Part shown: positions 40,095 through 51,393 of the stretch, in pieces
Position numbering within the stretch: the first letter of the stretch is position 1
How the letters are laid out: each line of letters starts with the position of its first letter
From: Pseudomonas chlororaphis subsp. chlororaphis
Lineage (GTDB): Bacteria > Pseudomonadota > Gammaproteobacteria > Pseudomonadales > Pseudomonadaceae
DNA: 64,000 bases
Assembly (NCBI RefSeq): GCF_003945765.1
Contig: NZ_CP027712.1
Span: forward strand, 6,138,001 to 6,202,000
Direction of reading: 5' to 3'
Made by a program: the position numbers and the translations under genes
Notes under the pieces: model-generated
What the model was told of the DNA's origin: nothing
What the model saw: the letters and a program-made list of their open reading frames with translations, nothing else
The model's database searches: none

Positions 40095-40975
40095 TGACGA
40101 CTTACGCCGTCGGTGACCTGCAAGGCTGCCTGGGACCTTTGCAGTGCCTGCTTGAAAAGGTCGCTTTCGACCCGACCAAGGATCGCCTGTGGCTGGTCGG
40201 CGATCTGGTCAACCGCGGCCCACAGTCGCTGGAAACCCTGCGCTTTCTTTATGCCATGCGCGACTCCCTGGTGTGCGTGCTGGGCAATCACGACCTGCAC
40301 CTGCTGGCCGTCTGGCGCAATATCGAGCGCCTGAAGAAAGCCGACACCCTGCGCGAGATCCTCAACGCGCCGGATTGCGAGGAGTTGCTCCAGTGGCTGC
40401 GCCAGCAAAAGCTGATGCACTATGACGAACAGCGCAACGTCGCCCTGGTGCACGCGGGGATACCGCCACAGTGGTCGCTGAAAAAAGCCCTCAAGTGCGC
40501 CACCGAAGTCGAAGAGGCGCTGCGGGACGACAACCGCTTCGAGCCCTATCTGGACGGTATGTACGGCAACGACCCGACAAAATGGGACAGCGAACTCAAA
40601 GGCGTGACCCGCCTGCGGGTGATCACCAACTATTTCACCCGCATGCGTTTCTGCACCAGCGATGGCAAGCTCGACCTCAAGGGTAAGGAAGGGCCGGACA
40701 CCGCCCCACCGGGGTACGCCCCATGGTTCGAGCACAAGGAACGCAAGACCCGGGACGTGAAAATCATCTTCGGTCACTGGGCCGCCCTCGAAGGCAACTG
40801 CAACCAGCCCGGCGTCGTCGCCCTGGACACTGGCTGCGTCTGGGGCGGCGCCCTGACCTTGCTGAACGTCGACACCGGCCAACGCCTCGAGTGCGAGTGC
40901 GACGCCCACGGCCACATCAAGCCCCAGGCCAATCAACCTTCCCCTGAACCCACGCCAATCACCGCCAAGCGCTAG
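40094..40975 (+). CDS. apaH: Diadenosine tetraphosphatase (symmetrical)
   Basis: Hydrolyses Ap4A and removes Np4N caps from RNA. The 293-residue metallophosphatase has GDLQGC (residues 7-12), GDLVNRG, GNHD and a C-terminal FGHWAAL. Start and apaG stop share one base. Confidence 0.96.
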   Translation: MTTYAVGDLQGCLGPLQCLLEKVAFDPTKDRLWLVGDLVNRGPQSLETLRFLYAMRDSLVCVLGNHDLHLLAVWRNIERLKKADTLREILNAPDCEELLQWLRQQKLMHYDEQRNVALVHAGIPPQWSLKKALKCATEVEEALRDDNRFEPYLDGMYGNDPTKWDSELKGVTRLRVITNYFTRMRFCTSDGKLDLKGKEGPDTAPPGYAPWFEHKERKTRDVKIIFGHWAALEGNCNQPGVVALDTGCVWGGALTLLNVDTGQRLECECDAHGHIKPQANQPSPEPTPITAKR

Positions 40976-41007
40976 ACGGCGCTTGCCACCAGGCCCAGGA
41001 GCCCGCC

Positions 41008-41337
41008 ATGAGCGAATTCAAACGTATCCCCCCAGAACAGGCCCAGGCACTGCGCGAGCAAGGCGCCGTGGTGGTCGATATCCGCGACCCGCAGACCTTT
41101 GCCCTGAACCACATCAGCGGCTCCCTGCACCTGGATAACCACTCCATCTCCGACTTCATCCGCAACGCCGATCTCGACGCCCCACTGGTGGTCGTCTGCT
41201 ATCACGGCAACTCCAGCCAAAGCGCGGCGGCCTACCTGATCAGCCAGGGCTTCTCCGACGTCTACAGCCTGGACGGTGGCTTCGAACTGTGGCGAACCAC
41301 CTACCCTGCGGAAATTGCCCAAGGCAACGCCGAATAA
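41008..41337 (+). CDS. glpE: Thiosulfate sulfurtransferase GlpE (single-domain rhodanese)
   Basis: Transfers sulfane sulfur from thiosulfate to thiophilic acceptors such as cyanide. The 109-residue protein has the active-site loop [11 protein letters not shown] with the persulfide-forming Cys near residue 65. It is the last gene of the lptD-to-glpE run. Confidence 0.92.
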   Translation: MSEFKRIPPEQAQALREQGAVVVDIRDPQTFALNHISGSLHLDNHSISDFIRNADLDAPLVVVCYHGNSSQSAAAYLISQGFSDVYSLDGGFELWRTTYPAEIAQGNAE

Positions 41338-41352
41338 TTTTTTCTGTGCTCC

Positions 41353-41373
41353 AGCCCGCGTCATTCGCGGGCT
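41353..41373. terminator. Hairpin after glpE
   Basis: Arms AGCCCGCG (41353-41360) and CGCGGGCT (41366-41373), loop TCATT, 15 bases after the glpE stop. No U-run follows on the plus strand, so it may be a weak or Rho-assisted terminator. Confidence 0.55.
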
Positions 41374-41632
41374 GGCGCCGCGACCGACGAACGGTCACTT
41401 GAACAAATTACGTATTCCACCTTTATCTCCCCGATTCCGAACTATCCTTAGCCTCAGGCCATCCAATCAGGGGAGAGCCGGTACACCGGCGTGCGGGTCA
41501 TCGGTACTAGCTTTCAAGGTCGATAGCTTTGAAAGTGTTCTGGGGGGTAAACATCAGCCGGATTCCCGGCTGCATGCCAGCACTTGACTGACTGATCCGG
41601 CGTCGGCTCCACGTATCGAGCGAGGTGACGTC
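41374..41632 (+). promoter_or_regulatory. prkA upstream region with two small inverted repeats
   Basis: About 260 bases with no gene. It holds GCCGGT-AC-ACCGGC (41477-41490) and CTTTCAA (41511-41517) / TTGAAAG (41529-41535). No clear sigma-70 or sigma-54 promoter is visible; a sigma-S promoter is plausible from family knowledge but was not identified. Confidence 0.4.
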
Positions 41633-43555
41633 ATGAGTATTTTTAGCCACTTCCAACAACGCTTCGAATCCACACGCCAGGAAGAGTTCTCGCTACAGGA
41701 GTACCTGGAGCTCTGCAAAAAGGACCGTAGCGCCTACGCATCGGCCGCTGAACGCCTGCTTCTGGCTATCGGCGAACCGGAGCTGCTGGACACGTCGACC
41801 AATTCGAGACTGTCACGGATCTTCTCCAACAAAGTGATCCGTCGCTATCCGGCCTTTGAAGACTTCCATGGAATGGAAGAATGCATCGACCAGATCGTCT
41901 CCTACTTCCGCCATGCCGCTCAGGGCCTGGAAGAGAAGAAACAGATCCTCTACCTCCTCGGCCCCGTCGGTGGCGGTAAATCATCCCTGGCCGAGAAACT
42001 CAAACAACTGATCGAGAAGGTGCCCTTCTACGCCATCAAGGGCTCTCCGGTATTCGAGTCGCCTCTTGGGTTGTTCAACGCCACGGAAGATGGCGCGATC
42101 CTCGAAGAAGACTTCGGTATCCCACGGCGCTACCTGAACACCATCATGTCGCCCTGGGCCACCAAGCGCCTGTCCGAGTTCGGTGGCGACATCAGCCAGT
42201 TCCGGGTGGTCAAGCTCTATCCTTCGATCCTCAATCAGATCGCCGTCGCCAAGACTGAACCTGGAGACGAGAACAACCAGGACATTTCCGCACTGGTGGG
42301 CAAGGTCGATATTCGCAAGCTGGAAGAATTCCCGCAGAACGACGCCGACGCCTATAGCTATTCGGGCGCACTGTGCCGGGCCAACCAGGGCCTGATGGAG
42401 TTCGTCGAAATGTTCAAGGCACCGATCAAGGTGCTGCACCCATTGCTGACGGCCACCCAGGAAGGCAACTACAACAGTACCGAGGGTCTGGGCGCGATCC
42501 CCTTCACCGGCATCCTGCTGGCTCACTCCAACGAATCGGAATGGCACACCTTCCGTAACAACAAGAACAACGAAGCCTTCATCGACCGGATCTATATCGT
42601 CAAAGTCCCGTACTGCCTGCGGGTCAGCGACGAAGTCAAAATCTACGACAAGCTGCTGTTCAACAGCTCCCTGTCCAAGGCGCATTGCGCTCCCGACACC
42701 CTGAAAATGCTCGCTCAGTTCACCGTGCTCTCGCGCCTCAAAGAGCCGGAGAACTCGAACATCTACTCGAAAATGCGCGTCTACGACGGCGAGAACCTCA
42801 AGGACACCGATCCGAAAGCCAAGTCGATCCAGGAATACCGCGACGCCGCCGGCGTGGATGAAGGCATGAACGGTCTGTCGACCCGCTTCGCCTTCAAGAT
42901 CCTGTCGAAAGTCTTCAACTTCGATCCCCACGAGATCGCGGCCAACCCAGTGCACCTGCTCTACGTGCTCGAACAACAGATCGAACAGGAGCAATTCCAG
43001 GCGGAAACCCGCGAACGCTATCTGCGCTTCCTGAAGGAATACCTGGCTCCGCGATACATCGAGTTCATCGGCAAGGAAATCCAGACGGCGTACCTGGAGT
43101 CCTACAGTGAATACGGCCAGAACATCTTCGACCGCTATGTGCTGTATGCGGACTTCTGGATTCAGGATCAGGAATACCGCGATCCGGAAACCGGCGAGAT
43201 CCTCAATCGGGTCGCGCTCAACGAAGAGCTGGAGAAAATCGAGAAACCGGCCGGCATCAGCAATCCAAAGGACTTCCGCAACGAAATCGTCAATTTCGTA
43301 TTGCGGGCCCGAGCCAACAACAACGGCAAGAACCCGACCTGGCTCAGCTACGAAAAACTGCGGGTGGTCATCGAGAAGAAAATGTTCTCCAACACCGAGG
43401 ACCTGCTCCCGGTCATCAGCTTCAATGCCAAGGCCAGCAAAGAGGATCAACAGAAACACAACGACTTTGTTACCCGAATGGTCGAGCGCGGCTACACCGA
43501 CAAACAGGTACGACTGCTGTCCGAGTGGTATCTGCGGGTCAGAAAATCGCAGTAA
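41633..43555 (+). CDS. prkA: PrkA family serine protein kinase (YeaG)
   Basis: A 640-residue AAA-like serine kinase. P-loop GPVGGGKSS lies at about residues 107-115, followed by the PrkA AAA domain and the C-terminal PrkA kinase-like region (residues about 380-640). In E. coli YeaG is induced by nitrogen starvation and stationary phase and acts with YeaH. It heads the prkA-yeaH-spoVR cluster conserved across proteobacteria. Confidence 0.95.
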   Translation: MSIFSHFQQRFESTRQEEFSLQEYLELCKKDRSAYASAAERLLLAIGEPELLDTSTNSRLSRIFSNKVIRRYPAFEDFHGMEECIDQIVSYFRHAAQGLEEKKQILYLLGPVGGGKSSLAEKLKQLIEKVPFYAIKGSPVFESPLGLFNATEDGAILEEDFGIPRRYLNTIMSPWATKRLSEFGGDISQFRVVKLYPSILNQIAVAKTEPGDENNQDISALVGKVDIRKLEEFPQNDADAYSYSGALCRANQGLMEFVEMFKAPIKVLHPLLTATQEGNYNSTEGLGAIPFTGILLAHSNESEWHTFRNNKNNEAFIDRIYIVKVPYCLRVSDEVKIYDKLLFNSSLSKAHCAPDTLKMLAQFTVLSRLKEPENSNIYSKMRVYDGENLKDTDPKAKSIQEYRDAAGVDEGMNGLSTRFAFKILSKVFNFDPHEIAANPVHLLYVLEQQIEQEQFQAETRERYLRFLKEYLAPRYIEFIGKEIQTAYLESYSEYGQNIFDRYVLYADFWIQDQEYRDPETGEILNRVALNEELEKIEKPAGISNPKDFRNEIVNFVLRARANNNGKNPTWLSYEKLRVVIEKKMFSNTEDLLPVISFNAKASKEDQQKHNDFVTRMVERGYTDKQVRLLSEWYLRVRKSQ

Positions 43556-43743
43556 CCCGCCGGTTGCACCGGTTGTCGTTAGCCAGGAGCCTGTCTTAGC
43601 GATTTCTGCTACACAGGCTTCAGGAAGCGCGTTTGAACGTTCGCAGCGAGGCTCGGGCAGAGGACCGGCGGCAAGACACCTTGCCGCCCCCTCCCCCCGC
43701 CCGGGCCGCTTGCGAGCTTCAAGACCGCTTCTAAGGAGCAGTC

Positions 43744-45015
43744 ATGAGTTATGTGATCGACCGACGTCTCAATGGCAAGAACAAGAGCACGGTAAACCGT
43801 CAGCGGTTTCTGCGGCGTTATCGTGACCACATCAAGAAGGCCGTCGAAGAAGCGGTCAGCCGCCGTTCCATCACTGACATGGAGCATGGCGAACAAATCA
43901 GCATTCCAGGCCGGGATATCGATGAACCGGTGCTCCATCATGGGCGCGGCGGCAAACAGACCGTGGTGCACCCGGGAAACAAGGAGTTCACGGCCGGCGA
44001 GCACATCGCACGCCCTCAAGGCGGTGGTGGCGGAGGTGGCCGGGGCAAGGCCGGCAATTCCGGCGAAGGCATGGACGAGTTCGTTTTCCAGATTACCCAG
44101 GAAGAATTCCTCGAGTTCATGTTCGAAGACCTGGAGTTGCCGAACCTGGTCAAACGCAACCTGAGCGGGACCGACACCTTCAAGACCGTCCGGGCCGGGA
44201 TCAGCAACGAAGGCAATCCCTCGCGCATCAACATCATTCGGACCCTGCGCTCGGCCCATGCCCGGCGCATTGCCCTGTCCGGCAGCAGCCGGGCAAAACT
44301 ACGCGAAGTCAAAGAGGAACTTGAACGCCTGAAACGCGAAGAACCCGACAACTTCGGCGATATTCAGGAAATGGAAGCGGAAATCGAGCGTCTCAGCGCC
44401 CGTATCCATCGGGTGCCATTCCTCGACACCTTCGACCTCAAGTACAATCTGCTGGTCAAACAGCCCAACCCCAGCTCCAAGGCCGTGATGTTTTGCCTGA
44501 TGGACGTTTCCGGCTCCATGACCCAGGCCACCAAGGATATCGCCAAGCGCTTCTTCATCCTTTTGTACCTGTTTCTCAAGCGTAACTACGACAAGATCGA
44601 CGTAGTGTTCATCCGCCACCACACCAGTGCGCGTGAAGTGGATGAGGAGGAGTTCTTCTACTCCCGGGAAACCGGCGGCACCATCGTCTCCAGCGCCTTG
44701 AAGCTGATGCAGGAGATCATGGCCGAGCGTTATCCGAGCAACGAGTGGAACATCTATGCCGCCCAGGCTTCCGACGGCGATAACTGGAACGACGACTCGC
44801 CGATCTGCCGTGACATCCTGATCAACCAGATCATGCCCTTCGTGCAGTACTACACTTACGTGGAGATTACCCCGCGCGAACATCAGGCCCTGTGGTTCGA
44901 ATACGAGCGCATCGCCGAAGCCTTTTCCGATACTTTCGCCCAGCAGCAACTGGTCTCGGCCGGAGATATCTATCCGGTCTTCCGTGAACTCTTCCAGCGC
45001 AGGTTAGTGACATGA
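43744..45015 (+). CDS. yeaH: YeaH/DUF444 VWA-domain protein
   Basis: A 423-residue protein with a charged N-terminus, a glycine-rich segment near residues 90-106, a coiled-coil at about 180-220 ([14 protein letters not shown]), and a von Willebrand factor A domain from about residue 245 with the MIDAS motif DVSGSMT. It is thought to partner the PrkA kinase. The 188-base gap after prkA contains no gene; the gene overlaps spoVR by 4 bases. Confidence 0.94.
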   Translation: MSYVIDRRLNGKNKSTVNRQRFLRRYRDHIKKAVEEAVSRRSITDMEHGEQISIPGRDIDEPVLHHGRGGKQTVVHPGNKEFTAGEHIARPQGGGGGGGRGKAGNSGEGMDEFVFQITQEEFLEFMFEDLELPNLVKRNLSGTDTFKTVRAGISNEGNPSRINIIRTLRSAHARRIALSGSSRAKLREVKEELERLKREEPDNFGDIQEMEAEIERLSARIHRVPFLDTFDLKYNLLVKQPNPSSKAVMFCLMDVSGSMTQATKDIAKRFFILLYLFLKRNYDKIDVVFIRHHTSAREVDEEEFFYSRETGGTIVSSALKLMQEIMAERYPSNEWNIYAAQASDGDNWNDDSPICRDILINQIMPFVQYYTYVEITPREHQALWFEYERIAEAFSDTFAQQQLVSAGDIYPVFRELFQRRLVT

Positions 45016-46574
45016 CCGCCAGAGAGCAGAAACGCCAGCCTATTTCCACCGGTTCGGAATGGACGTTCGAGCTGATCCAGGCCTACGACCGCGAAATCAG
45101 CCGTATCGCGGCGCGTTACGCCCTGGATACCTATCCCAACCAGATCGAAGTGATCACCGCCGAGCAGATGATGGACGCGTACGCCTCTGTCGGCATGCCC
45201 CTGGGTTATCACCACTGGTCCTATGGCAAGCACTTCCTTAGCACCGAAAAGTCCTACAGCCGCGGCCAGATGGGGCTGGCCTACGAGATCGTGATCAACT
45301 CGGACCCATGCATTGCCTACCTGATGGAAGAAAACACCATCTGCATGCAGGCACTGGTGGTGGCCCATGCCTGCTATGGCCATAACAGCTTCTTCAAGGG
45401 CAACTATCTGTTCCGCACCTGGACGGATGCCAGTTCGATCATCGATTACCTGGTGTTCGCCAAGCAGTACATCATGCAGTGCGAAGAGCGCCACGGCATC
45501 GATGCCGTGGAGGACCTGCTGGACTCCTGCCATGCCCTGATGAACTACGGGGTGGACCGCTACAAACGTCCTTATCCGATTTCCGCGGAAGAAGAACGAC
45601 GCCGGCAAAAGGACCGGGAAGAACACCTGCAGAAACAGATCAACGACCTGTGGCGCACCATTCCCAAAGGCACGGACAAGTTCAGCGACAAGGACAACGC
45701 GCGCTTCCCCGCCGAGCCGCAGGAAAACATCCTGTACTTCATCGAGAAACACGCGCCGCTGCTGGAACCATGGCAGCGGGAAATCGTGCGGATCGTGCGC
45801 AAGATCGCCCAGTACTTCTACCCGCAACGCCAGACCCAGGTGATGAACGAAGGCTGGGCAACGTTCTGGCACTACACCCTGATGAACGACCTGTATGACG
45901 AAGGCCTGGTGACCGATGGCTTCATGATGGAGTTCCTCGCCTCCCACACCAGCGTGGTCTTCCAGCCTGGCTTCGACAGCCCTTACTACAACGGCATCAA
46001 CCCCTACACCCTCGGTTTCGCCATGTACCGCGATATCCGGCGCATCTGCGAAGAACCGACCGAGGAAGACCGTCGCTGGTTCCCGGAACTGGCCGGGACC
46101 GACTGGCTTTCCAGCATCAAGTTCGCCATGAGCAGCTTCAAGGACGAGAGTTTCATCCTGCAGTACCTGTCGCCCAAGGTGATCCGCGATCTCAAGCTGT
46201 TCAGCATCCTGGACGACGACCAGAAAGACGACTTGCTGGTACCGGCCATTCATGACGAAAGCGGCTATCGAGTCATCCGCGAAACCCTTGCGGCCCAGTA
46301 CAACCTGGGTAACCGCGAGCCCAACGTGCAGATCTGGAGCATCGATAGACGGGGCGACCGCTCGCTGACCCTGCGCCACCAACAGCACGACCGCAAACCA
46401 CTGGGAGACTCCACCGACGAGGTCCTCAAGCACCTGCACCGGCTATGGGGGTTCGACATCCATCTGGAAACCCTGCAGGGCGACCAAGTGATGAAAACCC
46501 ATCACGTACCACCAAGAAACGATCACAACGAAGGGGACTACGGCCGCCTGGACCTGGCTGTCATCCACCTCTGA
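45012..46574 (+). CDS. spoVR: SpoVR family protein (YcgB)
   Basis: A 520-residue protein of the SpoVR family with [27 protein letters not shown] and [10 protein letters not shown]: conserved His/Glu clusters resembling a metallopeptidase-like centre. Despite the Bacillus spore-cortex name, proteobacterial members belong to the PrkA/YeaH stress cluster. It overlaps yeaH (ATGA). The molecular activity is unknown. Confidence 0.94.
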   Translation: MTAREQKRQPISTGSEWTFELIQAYDREISRIAARYALDTYPNQIEVITAEQMMDAYASVGMPLGYHHWSYGKHFLSTEKSYSRGQMGLAYEIVINSDPCIAYLMEENTICMQALVVAHACYGHNSFFKGNYLFRTWTDASSIIDYLVFAKQYIMQCEERHGIDAVEDLLDSCHALMNYGVDRYKRPYPISAEEERRRQKDREEHLQKQINDLWRTIPKGTDKFSDKDNARFPAEPQENILYFIEKHAPLLEPWQREIVRIVRKIAQYFYPQRQTQVMNEGWATFWHYTLMNDLYDEGLVTDGFMMEFLASHTSVVFQPGFDSPYYNGINPYTLGFAMYRDIRRICEEPTEEDRRWFPELAGTDWLSSIKFAMSSFKDESFILQYLSPKVIRDLKLFSILDDDQKDDLLVPAIHDESGYRVIRETLAAQYNLGNREPNVQIWSIDRRGDRSLTLRHQQHDRKPLGDSTDEVLKHLHRLWGFDIHLETLQGDQVMKTHHVPPRNDHNEGDYGRLDLAVIHL

Positions 46575-46638
46575 GCGCATGACAAACCTCCGAAAGCTCG
46601 GCGCAAGGGTTATTCTGTCGGGCTAACGGAGGTTTTTT

Positions 46639-47868
46639 ATGCAGATTTACAAGGTCGGCGGTGCGGTACGCGATCGCCTGCTGGGCAAACCGGTAACCGA
46701 CATCGACTGGGTGGTAGTCGGTGCCACGGCCGAAGAAATGCTCGCCAACGGCTTTCGCCCGGTGGGCTCGGACTTTCCGGTCTTTCTTCACCCCAAGAGC
46801 GGCGAGGAATATGCCCTGGCCCGCACCGAACGCAAAAGCGGTCGTGGTTATGGCGGCTTCACCTTTCACGCCAGCCCCGAGGTCACCCTCGAAGAAGACC
46901 TGATCCGCCGCGACCTGACAATCAATGCCATGGCTGAAGACGACCACGGCGTGCTGACGGATCCATATCACGGCCAGCAGGACCTGGAAAACCGCCTGCT
47001 TCGCCACGTTTCCCCCGCATTCGCCGAAGATCCGCTGCGTGTCCTGCGTGTTGCCCGCTTTGCTGCTCGCTACGCTGGGCTCGGTTTCCGGGTGGCGCCT
47101 GACACCCTAGAATTGATGCGCCAGCTCAGCGAATCAGGCGAACTGGAAGCCCTGACGCCGGAGCGCAGCTGGAAGGAAATTTCCCGCGCACTGATGGAAG
47201 ATCACCCCCAAGTGTTCATCCGGGTGCTGCGCGACTGTGGAGCGCTCAAAGTCCTGCTGCCCGAAGTGGAGGCGCTGTTTGGCGTTCCGCAACCCGCCGC
47301 CCATCACCCGGAGATCGACAGCGGTGTGCACACACTGAGCGTTCTCGAGCAGGCGGCACTGCATAATCAGCCATTGAGCGTGCGCTGGGCGTGCCTGTTG
47401 CACGACTTGGGCAAGGGGCTGACACCGCAAAGTGAATGGCCACAGCACATCGCACACGAGCACAAGGGCCTGAAGCTGATCAAGTGCGTCAACGAACGCT
47501 TCAAGGCGCCGCGCGACTGCCAGGAACTGGCGCTGCTGGTGGGTCAGTACCACACCCATGGCCATCGCGCCCTCGAACTGAAACCTTCGACATTGGCGCA
47601 GCTGCTGCAAAGCTTTGACGTGTACCGTCGGCCGCAGCGGTTCGAGGAGTTTATCGCCGCCTGTGAAATGGATGCCCGCGGTCGTCTCGGACTGGAGGAG
47701 CGCGCCTATCCCCAGGCGGATTATTTGCGCGGCGCGGCCACCGCAGCACGAACGGTAGCGGTACAGCCGCTGCTGGAGCAGGGATTCAAGGGGCCGGAGT
47801 TGGGAGAGGCGCTGAAACGGGAGCGACTGAAGGCGCTGAAAGCCTACAAGGAACAGCACCCGCGGTAA
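46639..47868 (+). CDS. cca: Multifunctional CCA tRNA nucleotidyltransferase with HD domain
   Basis: Adds or repairs the CCA end of tRNAs. The 409-residue protein has [24 protein letters not shown] (class II polymerase-beta fold with the DxD-type catalytic pair), [10 protein letters not shown], and an HD domain with LLHDLGKG near residue 256, giving phosphatase and 2',3'-cyclic phosphodiesterase activity in gamma-proteobacteria. GGAGG lies upstream of the ATG. Confidence 0.96.
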   Translation: MQIYKVGGAVRDRLLGKPVTDIDWVVVGATAEEMLANGFRPVGSDFPVFLHPKSGEEYALARTERKSGRGYGGFTFHASPEVTLEEDLIRRDLTINAMAEDDHGVLTDPYHGQQDLENRLLRHVSPAFAEDPLRVLRVARFAARYAGLGFRVAPDTLELMRQLSESGELEALTPERSWKEISRALMEDHPQVFIRVLRDCGALKVLLPEVEALFGVPQPAAHHPEIDSGVHTLSVLEQAALHNQPLSVRWACLLHDLGKGLTPQSEWPQHIAHEHKGLKLIKCVNERFKAPRDCQELALLVGQYHTHGHRALELKPSTLAQLLQSFDVYRRPQRFEEFIAACEMDARGRLGLEERAYPQADYLRGAATAARTVAVQPLLEQGFKGPELGEALKRERLKALKAYKEQHPR

Positions 47869-47879
47869 GAAACATCACG

Positions 47880-47916
47880 AGCTAGCTCCGTTGTAGGAGC
47901 TAGCTTGCTCGCAAGC
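47880..47916. repeat. Pseudomonas REP-like element
   Basis: The stretch TGTAGGAGCTAGCTTGCTCG (47892-47911) resembles the Pseudomonas REP consensus GTAGGAGCGAGCTTGCTCGC. The left half forms a perfect inverted repeat, AGCTAGCTCC (47880-47889) and GGAGCTAGCT (47896-47905). It lies between the convergent genes cca and folK, the usual home of REPs. Confidence 0.75.
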
Positions 47917-47935
47917 CGATAGCAATCAGCCAGAA

Positions 47936-48454
47936 CTATCCCAACTCCGGCGGCGTCAGCTGCCTGCCCCGCCACTCAAAGGCCACGGGCGCCAGCACCT
48001 GGTCGATTTGGGCTTCGCGCCAGAGGGTGGCGAAGTCCTGTCCGGCCAGCGGATGAACCCTTTCTGGTGCCATCAGCGACAAGGGCCAGAGCACAAAGGC
48101 ATTCTTCAGAATCTCGGCGCGCGGCAGGATCAAGCCGTCGAAATTGCCCACCAGGTCGCCGTACAGCAGCACATCGATATCCAGCGGCAGGCCCTTGCGG
48201 TCTGGGGCATAACGACCGTTATCCGCTTCGATGAACTTCAACCGGCGGTCCAGTTCCATCAGCGGCAGATCGGTAAAGGCCGAAACCACCAGATTGAAGA
48301 AAGGCCCGCTCTTGATCCCGACCGGCTGGCTTTCGAACACTGCCGAGCAGCGCATGTCCTGCAGGAAGCCCGCCAGGGCATCGAGCCCGGCCAGCAGATG
48401 GGTTTCGCGCTCGATATTGCTGCCGAGCCCAAGAAATACCTGAGTTAGCGACAT
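47936..48454 (-). CDS. folK: 2-amino-4-hydroxy-6-hydroxymethyldihydropteridine pyrophosphokinase
   Basis: Pyrophosphorylates the pterin in folate synthesis. The 172-residue protein has FLGLGSNIERETHL, VSAFTDLPLMELD, APDRKGLPLDIDVLLYGD (the DxDxLLY signature) and LILPRAEILKNAFVLWPL. It overlaps folB by 10 bases. Paralogous copies are common in pseudomonads, so this is one of possibly two. Confidence 0.95.
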   Translation of the reverse strand: MSLTQVFLGLGSNIERETHLLAGLDALAGFLQDMRCSAVFESQPVGIKSGPFFNLVVSAFTDLPLMELDRRLKFIEADNGRYAPDRKGLPLDIDVLLYGDLVGNFDGLILPRAEILKNAFVLWPLSLMAPERVHPLAGQDFATLWREAQIDQVLAPVAFEWRGRQLTPPELG

Positions 48455-48798
48455 CCGCGCTCGATCTCCACGCCCACACCTTTGGCGGCCGCAACAGCAC
48501 CGGGTTTGGTCAGCTTGAGGTGCAACCAGGGAATATGAAACTCACTCATCAGGACTTCAGCCAGACGCTCGGCAAAGGTTTCCACCAGCTGGAATTGCGC
48601 CTGTTCAGCAAATGCCTGGATCCGCGAAGACACGCTGGCGTAGTCGAGCGCCAGGGTCAGGTCGTCACCAGCCGCGGCCGGGCGGTTATCCCAGGCGAAG
48701 CTCAGGTCAAGGCGCAGGCACTGTCGGATGCCTCGCTCCCAGTCGTAGGCACCGATCACCGTGTCGACTTCCAGACCCTCGATAAACACTCTGTCCAA
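48445..48798 (-). CDS. folB: Dihydroneopterin aldolase
   Basis: Step before FolK in the folate pathway. The 117-residue product starts [23 protein letters not shown], the family N-terminus. The start codon is TTG at 48798, supported by GGAG 8 bases upstream; an in-frame ATG at 48822 would add eight non-conserved residues. The catalytic Lys is in LKLTKPGAV. Divergent from plsY. Confidence 0.94.
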   Translation of the reverse strand: MDRVFIEGLEVDTVIGAYDWERGIRQCLRLDLSFAWDNRPAAAGDDLTLALDYASVSSRIQAFAEQAQFQLVETFAERLAEVLMSEFHIPWLHLKLTKPGAVAAAKGVGVEIERGCR

Positions 48799-48872
48799 GC
48801 ACTCTTCTCCGCAGCACGACAAGGGCGCAATGCGCCGTTAGAATCAGGGCGTCCTCGCCCGGAATAGTTAGC

Positions 48873-49442
48873 ATGTTTTGGTTACTGGCGATCTTCGCCT
48901 ACCTGCTCGGCTCGCTGTCCTTCGCCATCTTGCTCAGCCGCCTGACCGGTAAACCCGATCCGCGAATGAGTGGCTCGGGCAATGCCGGCGCCACCAATAT
49001 GTTGCGCCTGGCCGGCAAGAAACTTGCGGTACTGACCTTGCTCGGCGATCTGCTCAAAGGGCTGTTGCCCGTGCTGATCGCCAGTCTCGCAGGCCTTTCG
49101 CTCCAACAACAGGCCTGGGTCGGGCTCTACGCCGTACTGGGCCATCTGTTTCCGGTGTACTTTCGCTTTCGCGGCGGCAAGGGTGTCGCCACCGCCGCCG
49201 GGATGCTGCTGGGGCTATATCCGCCAGCGGCGCTCCTGGCCATTGCCGCCTGGCTCCTGACCTTCTACCTGACCCGCACCAGCTCGCTGGCGGCCTTGAT
49301 TGCCACGCCCCTGACCCTGCCATTGCTGGCCTGGCAGGCGCCGGCGGCGCTACTGCCGATGAGCGTCCTCACACTGCTCATCGTCTGGCGCCACCGCGGC
49401 AATCTACGCGACCTGTTTGCTGGGCGCGAACGGCATTTCTGA
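48873..49442 (+). CDS. plsY: Acyl-phosphate--glycerol-3-phosphate acyltransferase PlsY
   Basis: First acylation of glycerol-3-phosphate using acyl-phosphate from PlsX. A 189-residue inner-membrane protein with about six hydrophobic segments and the family loops [11 protein letters not shown] and [12 protein letters not shown]. It is divergent from folB and convergent with tsaD. Confidence 0.96.
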   Translation: MFWLLAIFAYLLGSLSFAILLSRLTGKPDPRMSGSGNAGATNMLRLAGKKLAVLTLLGDLLKGLLPVLIASLAGLSLQQQAWVGLYAVLGHLFPVYFRFRGGKGVATAAGMLLGLYPPAALLAIAAWLLTFYLTRTSSLAALIATPLTLPLLAWQAPAALLPMSVLTLLIVWRHRGNLRDLFAGRERHF

Positions 49443-49483
49443 ATCCTGAAGATGAGCCGGGCTCAGGTCGGGAAATTACCGAC

Positions 49484-50509
49484 TCACAACGGCGACAACT
49501 GCTCCATTGGCCAACGCGCCTGCACACTGATCGCCAGGCTCTCCTGCTGACCGGCCTGCAAACGCTGGCAACCGGCAAACGCGATCATCGCGCCGTTATC
49601 GGTACAGAACTCAGGACGGGCGTAAAACACATTCCCCTTCATCTCGCCGAGCATTTTTTCCAGCGACGCGCGCAGAGCCTTGTTGGCGCTCACGCCACCT
49701 GCAATTACCAGACGCTTGAGTCCGGCCTGCTTCAAGGCTCGCTTGCATTTGATGGTCAGAGTTTCCACCACCGCCTGCTGGAAGGCGAGCGAGATGTCGC
49801 AACGGGTTTGTTCGCCGTCGTCCCCAGCGCTGACACATTGCTGCCAGGTATTCAGGGCGAAGGTTTTCAAGCCACTGAAACTGAAATCCAGCCCTGGACG
49901 ATCGGTCATCGGCCGCGGGAAAACAAAGCGCCCGGCCACGCCTTGGGCGGCCAGGCGAGCAATTTCCGGACCGCCCGGATAATTCAGGCCGATCATCTTC
50001 GCCGTCTTGTCGAAGGCTTCACCGGCAGCATCATCCAGGGTTTCACCCATCAGTTCGTATTGGCCGATGCCATCGACCCGTACCAGCTGCGTATGACCAC
50101 CGGAAACCAACAAAGCGACGAACGGAAATTCCGGCGGTTGTTCTTCCAGCATAGGGGCCAGCAAGTGCCCTTCCATGTGGTGCACACCCAGCGCCGGGAT
50201 ACCCCAGGCGAAGGCCAGCGCCTGGGCACAGGAAGCGCCCACCAGAAGGGCTCCGACCAGGCCCGGGCCAGCGGTATAGGCAATGGCGTCGATTTCGGTC
50301 GGCACACAGTCCGCCTCGGCCAGAACTTGGCGAATCAGCGGCAGCATGCGCTTGACATGGTCGCGAGAGGCCAGCTCCGGCACCACGCCACCATAGGCCC
50401 GATGCAGGTCGATCTGACTGAACAGCGCATCGGCCAGCAGGCCCCGCTCGCTGTCGTAAAGCGCGACGCCGGTTTCGTCGCAGGAAGTTTCTAATCCCAG
50501 TACTAGCAT
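49484..50509 (-). CDS. tsaD: tRNA N6-adenosine threonylcarbamoyltransferase TsaD
   Basis: Transfers the threonylcarbamoyl group to A37 of ANN-decoding tRNAs, with TsaB and TsaE. The 341-residue ASKHA protein starts [19 protein letters not shown] and has metal-binding [15 protein letters not shown] and the phosphate loop [13 protein letters not shown]. Divergent from rpsU, the usual pseudomonad arrangement. Confidence 0.97.
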   Translation of the reverse strand: MLVLGLETSCDETGVALYDSERGLLADALFSQIDLHRAYGGVVPELASRDHVKRMLPLIRQVLAEADCVPTEIDAIAYTAGPGLVGALLVGASCAQALAFAWGIPALGVHHMEGHLLAPMLEEQPPEFPFVALLVSGGHTQLVRVDGIGQYELMGETLDDAAGEAFDKTAKMIGLNYPGGPEIARLAAQGVAGRFVFPRPMTDRPGLDFSFSGLKTFALNTWQQCVSAGDDGEQTRCDISLAFQQAVVETLTIKCKRALKQAGLKRLVIAGGVSANKALRASLEKMLGEMKGNVFYARPEFCTDNGAMIAFAGCQRLQAGQQESLAISVQARWPMEQLSPL

Positions 50510-50709
50510 GGGTTTGCGCCTTGTAGAGGCTAAATTCGAAGGCGCGCATAATAGTCGCCACTCCCTCAGCCGACCAGCGGTTTTCGATCAGAGGCTTTGC
50601 ATTCCGAGCGATGAGGGGTTAACATCCGCAACCCTTAAAAACCGACGACCTCAGCCGCGATTTTTGCGACGAGAACGTTGACCCCGGTAATGAATGAAGG
50701 TAGCTCTGG

Positions 50710-50925
50710 ATGCCAGCCGTCAAAGTTAAAGAGAACGAACCCTTCGACGTAGCTCTGCGTCGTTTCAAGCGCTCCTGCGAAAAAGCCGGTGTTCTGGCTG
50801 AAGTTCGTAGCCGCGAATTTTACGAGAAGCCGACTTCCGAGCGTAAGCGCAAAGCAGCTGCTGCTGTTAAGCGTCACGCCAAGAAAGTTCAGCGCGAACA
50901 GCGCCGCGCCGTACGTCTGTACTAA
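50710..50925 (+). CDS. rpsU: 30S ribosomal protein S21
   Basis: A 71-residue basic ribosomal protein, [20 protein letters not shown] to [11 protein letters not shown], matching S21 along its length. It is first in the rpsU-dnaG-rpoD operon. Confidence 0.97.
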
Positions 50926-51393
50926 TACACAGACGTTCGCTGCAAGCTTCTGCCAAGCCCGGCCCTCAGCCGGGCTAATGGCATTTGCGGACAACGCTTG
51001 ATGCTTCACCGTCAACGCCGCGCATGCGACCGAGACAATCCGCTTCACCACGTCAGACCTGGCTTCCTGCCAGCGGTGCACGTCTCTTCTGACGAGCCTT
51101 CCAAGGCTACTGACGAGCACACTTTATTCTGATTCCTCAACAGACTCAGCCCAAGGCGCCCTTCTCCAGCGCCCGCTTATGAGCCATCCGAGACCTGTCG
51201 GACTCAGAGCAATATCTTCAAATAGTCGAAGACTGATTGAAACTAACGTCAGTGGACTTTCGGCAGATACACTTCCCGATAGCGATCAAGCCGACGACAG
51301 ATGGTCGAACGCGCAGCCGTTGCGTCTCGAACAACCCACTTTCGAAGCCTTCGCATTGGTCCAATTCTTTCGCGCAGTGATGACGAGAACGCC
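50926..51393 (+). promoter_or_regulatory. Long rpsU-dnaG intergenic region with hairpins
   Basis: 468 bases with no supported gene. A hairpin with arms AGCCCGG (50956-50962) and CCGGGCT (50970-50976) sits soon after rpsU, in the place of the E. coli rpsU-dnaG attenuating terminator, but lacks a U-run. A second hairpin is AGCCTT-CC-AAGGCT (51095-51108), flanked by two CTGACGAG copies near 51089 and 51111. It probably sets different expression of S21 and primase, or is an RNA processing site. Confidence 0.5.

Noticed and set aside
51301..51393. In-frame upstream extension of dnaG
   Set aside because: The extra 31 residues are absent from primases; the zinc-finger domain starts normally from ATG 51394.
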